The notes beneath the pieces were generated by a model. It searched no databases and was not told the origin of the DNA. It saw only the letters and a list, made by a program, of their open reading frames with translations. The translations under genes were made by a program, and so were the position numbers. 64,000 nucleotides of DNA from Polynucleobacter necessarius. GTDB taxonomy: Bacteria > Pseudomonadota > Gammaproteobacteria > Burkholderiales > Burkholderiaceae. The stretch covers positions 1,620,169 to 1,684,168 of the forward strand of contig NZ_LT615227.1 of NCBI RefSeq assembly GCF_900096755.1. The letters are read 5' to 3'. Of this stretch, positions 63,490-64,000 are shown piece after piece (positions within the stretch are counted from its first letter, which is position 1; every line of letters begins with the position of its first letter).

Positions 63490-63888
63490 ATGCCGTTACC
63501 CAGCGTAAGCATGCATGGCGCCAAATTGTGCGGATGCAGATCAGGATGCAGATCAAAAAGAACTCGGCTTCCCTGCAACAACCCCGCTGCGTTTGGGACT
63601 AAAGCATGTAGGATGCATGGAGCTCACAAAAGTAGAAATGTTATACGAGGTGCGGACCATCCTCGGTATAAGAATGGCGAAAGAACAAAGCGGTCAGAAG
63701 AAAACCATAGAAAGTCATCAATCATATTGCTGACATTGCGAGATATAGGTGACCACATAAATCTATTTAATGGCGAATATATAAGGGGTCGGGAACCCGC
63801 TGGTTATGTGAAATACGATATGAATGATCCGGAACAGCTCGCCCTCGCAATCCTTGCAACCCTTCGCGACCATGAAGGTGACAAGTAG
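63490..63888 (+). CDS. Small phage/element protein with Cys-rich CRMHG motif
   Basis: 132 residues from ATG 63490. The Cys-rich start (LCGCRSGCRSKRTRLPCNNP, then TKACRMHGAHKS) and RGADHPRYKNGERTKRSEEN match a small protein type common in prophages and islands (PCxxPA, RCRMHGG, HPxYKNG). Four or more Cys and two His suggest zinc binding. The C-terminal part is LALAILATLRDHEGDK. Function unknown. Reads in one intact frame. Confidence 0.65.
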   Translation: MPLPSVSMHGAKLCGCRSGCRSKRTRLPCNNPAAFGTKACRMHGAHKSRNVIRGADHPRYKNGERTKRSEENHRKSSIILLTLRDIGDHINLFNGEYIRGREPAGYVKYDMNDPEQLALAILATLRDHEGDK

Positions 63889-63942
63889 ATACCAGTTAAA
63901 TTGACATTATTTGCAAAAAGATCCAATCGTTTGAGCAAATTA

Positions 63943-64000
63943 ATGTGTAAGGGTGACCTGGATGGGGCCCATTCTAAAAATGGGGGGTGCCGGGTGGGTG
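63943..64000 (+). CDS. Start of a possible gene running off the window
   Basis: ATG 63943 reads MCKGDLDGAHSKNGGCRVG to the edge. The GGCRVG end recalls the GGARPGAGRP opening of some phage small-terminase and related proteins, but too little is visible to name it. A TTG at 63931 is an alternative start. No strong ribosome-binding site. Confidence 0.3.
   Translation, partial: MCKGDLDGAHSKNGGCRVG

Noticed and set aside
1..64000. All frameshifts being sequencing errors
   Set aside because: Some breaks at A, C or T runs may be errors, but duplications of 2-8 bp, base-substitution stops and multi-base deletions are not typical of that. Kept as an open alternative only for single-base cases (lhgO, nadB, YciI, kinase at 41841, AlpA).
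63965..64000. G-quadruplex at the G-rich right edge
   Set aside because: G runs are present but fit a Gly-rich coding frame, and the sequence is cut by the window end, so there is no support.

Overview
The window looks like a chromosome segment of a betaproteobacterium of the Burkholderiaceae, most likely Polynucleobacter. The grounds are the gene order rph-rdgB-hemW, a Bug-type solute-binding protein, a Fds-type NAD-linked formate dehydrogenase, a phasin, the nadA/nadC/nadB cluster, and mid-range GC. This assignment is inferred from gene content; no database was searched.

The most striking property is extensive gene decay. Around twenty genes carry frameshifts, in-frame stops or deletions, beside clean intact neighbours (rdgB, hemW, pgi, a phosphohexomutase, nadA, a TpsB transporter, a DUF748 protein). 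Many lesions are short tandem duplications (2, 4, 5, 8 bp), base substitutions to stop codons, or internal deletions. These are not typical of homopolymer sequencing error, so much of the decay is probably real, as expected of a lineage undergoing genome reduction. The endosymbiotic Polynucleobacter of Euplotes ciliates are an obvious comparison.

Layout. 1-3.1 kb: rph (3' end), rdgB, hemW, broken Bug protein. 3.2-6.7 kb: broken alkylsulfatase and broken sensor kinase. 6.7-7.7 kb: intact outer-membrane beta-barrel. 7.7-12.2 kb: minus-strand sulfatase operon (two arylsulfatases, an outer-membrane protein and the formylglycine-generating enzyme that would activate the sulfatases), every gene broken. 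12.3-16.7 kb: tRNA-Ser(UGA), broken L-2-hydroxyglutarate oxidase-like gene, pgi, phosphohexomutase. 16.7-45.7 kb: a two-partner secretion locus. It holds one enormous tpsA gene (about 8,300 codons if restored, at least 20 lesions), a divergent two-component system (kinase broken, regulator intact) and an intact tpsB. 45.9-49.6 kb: NAD synthesis, with nadA intact and nadC and nadB broken. 49.7-54.3 kb: formate dehydrogenase, both genes damaged. 54.4-58.2 kb: lipoprotein, DUF748 protein, broken YciI-like gene, phasin.

58.2-64 kb: a decaying integrative element. It has a P4-type tyrosine integrase, small hypothetical genes, an AlpA-like regulator, a family-A DNA polymerase with a proofreading-type domain, and a gene whose 5' coding end is an 11-unit ACAT repeat (a candidate phase-variable locus). 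The element runs off the right edge.

The most unusual items are the giant MBG/YDG-repeat TpsA with a two-component system lying between it and its transporter, and the polymerase-bearing element with its tetranucleotide contingency repeat.
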